DNA from: Diplocarpon mali
Taxonomy: Eukaryota > Ascomycota > Leotiomycetes > Helotiales > Drepanopezizaceae
Reading direction: 5' to 3'
Assembly: GCA_024741835.1 (NCBI GenBank)
Contig: JAENRP010000038.1
Location: 49,897-113,896, forward strand
DNA: 64,000 nt
Shown one piece after another: positions 59,730 through 64,000 of this stretch. The position numbers and the translations under genes are program-made. Positions within the stretch are counted from its first letter, which is position 1, and the number at the start of each line of letters is the position of its first letter. Under the pieces are notes generated by a model. It ran no database searches. It was not told where the DNA came from and worked only from the letters and a program-made list of their open reading frames with translations.

Positions 59730-60260
59730 AGCCACAGGCACTCCCACTTCCACTGGCAGCCCGACCTGCCCGAGACGCTCATACGCGGTCGCGAAGCCGA
59801 GTACCTGCAGTCCTTCTCCGACCGGCTGACCCGCCCGCCCGCCACCATCACGCCCGCGGACAGTGAGCTCTACGCGACATTCTTTCGGCAGCCGGGCGCC
59901 GTGCGCGCCGGCTTTGACTTCTGCCGCGCCTTCCACCAGGATGCGGCGGATAACCGCGCCCGTATACGGATGCACGGAGAGTGGATGGTGCCGTTGCTGG
60001 CCCTGAGTGGGGAGGAGAGCTTCCTCGCGGTGATCGTGGGGTATCAGGCGAGGGAGATGCAAGAGAGCGTGGAGGTGGCGACGGTGAGTTGGAGCGGGCA
60101 TTGGTGTACGGAGAACCCGGAGGAAATCGTGGAGAGGGTCTTGCGGTTTGTGGAAAGATGTTCAAAAGGTTACGTTGGCTACAGCATACCTTGGGATGTT
60201 GCAATGTCTGTTTGTGGTGTATCATGGGATGGTAGGTGCTGTGTTGCTGTTCTCGCTTAG
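59730..60260 (+). pseudogene. 5'-truncated alpha/beta-hydrolase (epoxide-hydrolase-like) relic
   Basis: The plus-strand frame reads HFHWQPDLPETLIRGREAEY, SFSDRLTRPPATITPADSEL, VRAGFDFCRAFHQDAADNRA, VPLLALSGEESF and VATVSWSGHWCTENPEEIVE. This is the cap and C-terminal half of epoxide-hydrolase/haloacetate-dehalogenase-like enzymes, including the catalytic-type His (SGHW). The N-terminal half, with the GG-x-P loop and nucleophile Asp, is absent upstream, and no start codon fits. The frame runs past the usual family end, after ERVLRFVE, into about 40 unrelated residues before a stop. It should be inactive. High GC contrasts with the AT-rich surroundings. Confidence 0.7.
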
Positions 60261-63200
60261 AGTTGCACTGTGTAAACATCGAACAACGTCATGAAAATGT
60301 CTAGCATTCTCCTTCTGGTCTTGTCACCATACCACACTCAAAATTTGTAGTATATTCTGTGACATTAAGAGCCCTATCTGAATGGCCTCTGGAACCTATC
60401 TACGCCCTTGACAAAAATCGGAACTATTCATATGTCAATCAATGATGCAGTAATCATACTGCATACTTTAGAATCTGCCACGATGATTATCGGCTATATT
60501 AGCGCTTGATCTAAGCCAGAATAGTAAGACAGGCGAATTTCAAACTTAGATCAGATGCAGCGTTCTTACCAACTTATTCTATTCATAACTCGTGACCTGT
60601 AACGCAACCACTACAGCCAATTGAACGTGCCTCAGGTGACTCCCTGCTCGGCCTAGGCAGATCTATGCACATATCTTCTTGGGTCCTCTTTCCTTGAGTT
60701 CTCTCCTTTTTTTATGCATCTACTACTGACAACACAATGATTCACTATATTCTCTGGCCCCTCTTATGCTGCCGTGTGATATTAACTATCATAAGGCCAG
60801 TTCTCTGTGGACCTGGTCTCTGTGGACCTCTAGTCTCTGGGAGAGCTGATAGATCTTGTGGTTACTCTCTCATGTTTACATGTGATGCTTTATATCAATC
60901 TTGAATCAACTAGTACACATTGGGACTACACTGTTTCTCTTTATCAACGTCGAGTTCTTTCATAGTTATGAGTTAGTTAGCCAGCCTTGCATATTATTCT
61001 GCAAAACTGACCAACAGGTTCCAAGCTGCCTAGAGCTGATCCATAAGAGTTTATAAGGGCAATCGAGCAATTTTCTACCTTTGGAAGTTATAGATGCTGA
61101 TATCACAGTATATTACTCCTTCCAAGCGATCATGTCTCCTAGCCTGGATGACGTAGATTCTTTACCTATAACTTTATGACTCAATAGATATCATATCAAG
61201 GAAGGTCCCTATTAAAATACCAACAGATTCTTGATAATAAGAAATCTTTCGAACTTAAGACGATCTATCAAGGTTCCTACTTGCCGATATCACTGCACGG
61301 CCTTATTATTAGATAATAATTCTCCCTCTCTGTAAAAATACAGTATGGGAGGAGGTGATAAATCGCCGGTAGGTCTGCGTCTCAATCACAGAGACATGTA
61401 TAGTTCTGTCGTATCTCTTAAGCGTTATCTAGTTTCGATCACTTGTATGACTTGTGCAAAGGAAACATAGCTGATAGGTTTGGTTCAGCGCCTCCTTCAG
61501 CGATTACTGACTAAGGGGAAGGCATCAGTAGTAGGCATGAATAAGGAAAGTTGGAGTAGATGGAACTCGGCTTTCCAGAGGTTAATCAAATTCCTGCTTT
61601 GGTGAATTTGTCTCCTGTTGCTGCGCTGCTTCAAAGCACTCTGTCAAACATTAGAGCTAGAAAAAGCTTAGACGATATCGATACCAGTGATTAAAATCTA
61701 AAGATCTGTGTCAAATGGGAGGTGATGATCGCATATTCTCTTGAGAAGAGCCCTCCAGGTACAAGAGACCGGCATCCCCTACGCCCAACTCCCAGCCCGG
61801 TCTTCCCCATTTGAATTTCCTTACACCTAATAATCTTCTGAGGCCGTGCTTACACAGACGCTATAGATGCTTCTGATAATACAATGTGGATATATTTCTC
61901 TGTTTTATCACCAATCGGCTTTGGTGAAATCCTATATCATGGTGCAGCAGCTTGTCTCTCAGATACCTTCATAAAAACTCTTCATTTTGATATGCTATAT
62001 TGGTTCTAACTATAAAACATAATCGAAAACGCTGTAGTCGATTTAGGTACAGGGAGAAACCAGCATAAAAACTCCTTGGCTTTAGTATTTAGCCTATTAT
62101 ATTAATGGACCCGGTATCCTTATGTAAGAGTCTAGCTTATACCTTAATTAACAGCTATTCTCTTCAAGTCTCAGGCGAGTGCATTTTCAAAGAGGTGCCT
62201 AGATAACAGGGTTTCCATAGGCTCCTAATTTTAGGATAAGCTCTTTTCGCTAATCTGACGATTTATTTGATGATAATAAGCGTCTTTCTAAGTAGCGGCT
62301 ACTGTTAATTACAACTCTTTTGCTTCGTTTGGGCTTCTAACTAAAGATTTTCAAAAGCTGTAATGATTTGAAGATACGCTTTCCTCTCTTTCTATTCTTT
62401 AATACTATTACTTGCCTGATTCCCTTACATATCTATTATCAAGCCCTTCTTTATTCATAGGTATATACTCGAATAATCTCAGAGTACATATATATGTAAG
62501 GTCGAAAGTAAAGAGTTTTACAATAGTTTTAAGTATAAAAGATTATCGCTCTAAAACTTTTCAGAACTTCTGACTCTACTCTATTTGAAGTCTGCTTATT
62601 TCGCAGTTGAAAAGACTTATTTCTGGTTTTGCATACTCTTTAAAAGAATCTGCATGTTTGTAGGAGAGGCCGCGTACATTTGATGCGTCGTCCTCTCCCT
62701 AGCACCCTAATTTACAGCTACTGGGCGAGTGTAATCGCCTGCACTGTAAGGAATTACAGAGAAATGTCTGTCTCTGCCCTACACACGTCTTATATTGCGA
62801 TTCAGAGAAGTTGAACAACCAAGAAATCAGCAAACCCTCGAATCACGCTAGCGAGTGACTCAGCCGTGATAGATGCTATGAGGAAGTTCAGAGGATACTA
62901 TAGTAGATTGACTGTCTTTTGTACTCTATCACGCGTTATACACGCTGTAAACGCGTGATAAATTTGTCCACGACAAGCTGAGTTATCACAGAGTGAATGT
63001 AATCCACTTCTGTGTTACAGTACTAGAGAAATCTCTGGCTTATACCTGAAGCTATTTCAAGTGTACTGCAAGTACATATTCTAATATAATGCATTTACAC
63101 TATCTACCCGCTAGCCTTCTGAACTGGGTGAAACACTCCATTTTACCTGTATCTTCTTAATCACGCGTAGTAGCAGCACAAAACTGGCTGCGATTCATGG

Positions 63201-64000
63201 TACAAACGTAGCTTGCAATGATTTATCATTTTAGTTGGACATGAGGTATCACATGAACTGCCTACTCCTGTGATACGTTTTTAGTTCCGATTTCAATCTC
63301 TAAGAGAGGTTTCTACTACTGCCATCATCAGATAACGCTGCAACTGTCGCTTATATCAAATCATCCTCGTACCGTGGTGAGAGCTCGAGTTTAAGGGTCT
63401 CTCAGCTCCTGCTGTCTCTGAGACAACACGCCTTTCTCCCTTTCTCCCCCTTGCCTAGTAACCAAAACTAGGGCAGATATCCTGTACAAAGTAGGGGATC
63501 CCATTTTCTAGAACCTCACTCGGATTCTTTGAATCTCACTTTGGCAGACGTAGTAAGCACTACATGAGCATCAACTGTAGGGAGTCTGTAGGTTGGAATC
63601 TATTATCATGCAATTTACAGCACGCCTGCCAAAGAGTGCTTTCTTGCAGGCCAAACAAACAGTATCGGAGCGCATATCCAAGACTGGATTTCCAATCGTT
63701 TTTCAAGGTTAAACTCACTTTTTGTGGTGTGGTTTCTCTTGCAACAAAGTTAGTTACAAATGCCTTCAAATTTTACAAGCGCAATATCAGTACTATAAGA
63801 TTTCTTCTAGAAAATAACAAACCAACTTGCCAGCTTGAAAAGCTCACCGACTAGTATCCCACGACCAGGCGAGGAGGGATCGGTTTCCAAAATCGACTGT
63901 TGCCGTCCCGAGACCGAGACCTCAAACCCACCGTCAAACCAAGCTAGCACCCTTCGAAAGCTTCCGAGCGATAATCCTCTCAGCACGTCTTTTGAAGAAA
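60261..64000. other. Gene-less AT-rich region with hairpins
   Basis: No frame in these 3.7 kb shows family features on either strand. Several inverted repeats occur (61,322-61,354, 62,928-62,959 and 63,246-63,276). Confidence 0.45.
62928..62959. other. 10-bp perfect inverted repeat, 12-base loop
   Basis: The arms ATCACGCGTT and AACGCGTGAT pair perfectly, and the loop can pair further (TAC/GTA). About 300 bp downstream, GTATCACA/TGTGATAC (63,246-63,253 and 63,269-63,276) forms another. It may be part of an old hairpin-ended element; no target duplication was identified. Confidence 0.5.

Noticed and set aside
63564..63854. 96-codon plus-strand frame with a minus-strand overlap
   Set aside because: No family features on either strand, in an AT-rich gene-free region.
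1..64000. CRISPR arrays, tRNA and rRNA genes
   Set aside because: No spaced direct-repeat array of CRISPR type, no complete tRNA A/B-box pair and no rRNA core was recognised. The 54-bp array is coding and palindromic, not CRISPR.

Overview
The window is nuclear DNA of a filamentous ascomycete (Pezizomycotina). Evidence: short introns with fungal splice signals, a complete DNA polymerase epsilon catalytic subunit, a fungal-type cytochrome P450, and long AT-rich tracts in which retrotransposon reading frames are broken almost only where Gln codons (CAA/CAG) became TAA/TAG. That is the mark of repeat-induced point mutation (RIP, C to T on either strand). I cannot place the species; a Leotiomycetes-like genome with AT-rich isochores is a guess.

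Region 1 (1-29,993) is a stack of nested, RIP-mutated LTR retrotransposons with no host gene. A Gypsy relic (D, minus strand) is split by a complete Copia element (C, 4285-9904, 249-bp LTRs, target duplication TATTT). A Copia relic (E, plus strand, about 11,940-14,138, resuming at 29,777) is split by a chromodomain Gypsy element (A, 14,139-29,776, target duplication GCAAT). A in turn holds a 498-bp non-coding miniature LTR element (TRIM, 17,437-17,934, target duplication AAATC) and a second, complete copy of its own family (B, 21,353-28,926, target duplication CTTAG). All four Gypsy LTRs are exactly 307 bp. Superimposed on C and D is a 23-bp palindrome (11 copies), partly arrayed at a 54-bp period and read in one frame as a small peptide. 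Both Gypsy copies also carry a degenerate cysteine-rich reading frame antisense to pol.

Region 2 (about 30-48.3 kb) is gene-bearing. It holds a secreted carboxylesterase with nine introns, two of them apparently GC-AG (31,899-34,333); a retroelement Gag-like relic in a small RIP island (34.7-36.0 kb); POL2 (minus, 36,531-43,306); divergently from it a COX20-type cytochrome oxidase assembly factor (43,686-44,380); a conserved-looking nuclear-type protein of unknown function (minus, 44,637-45,689); and a glutathione S-transferase (47,406-48,261). POL2 and COX20 are housekeeping genes with a 379-bp shared promoter interval.

Region 3 (48.3-64 kb) is gene-poor and AT-rich. It contains a small probable mitochondrial protein (54,740-55,268), a convergent microsomal P450 (minus, 55,466-57,351), a 5'-truncated alpha/beta-hydrolase relic (about 59,730-60,260), a decayed coding relic (about 50,940-51,640) and several strong hairpins. 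No rRNA, tRNA or CRISPR array was recognised.
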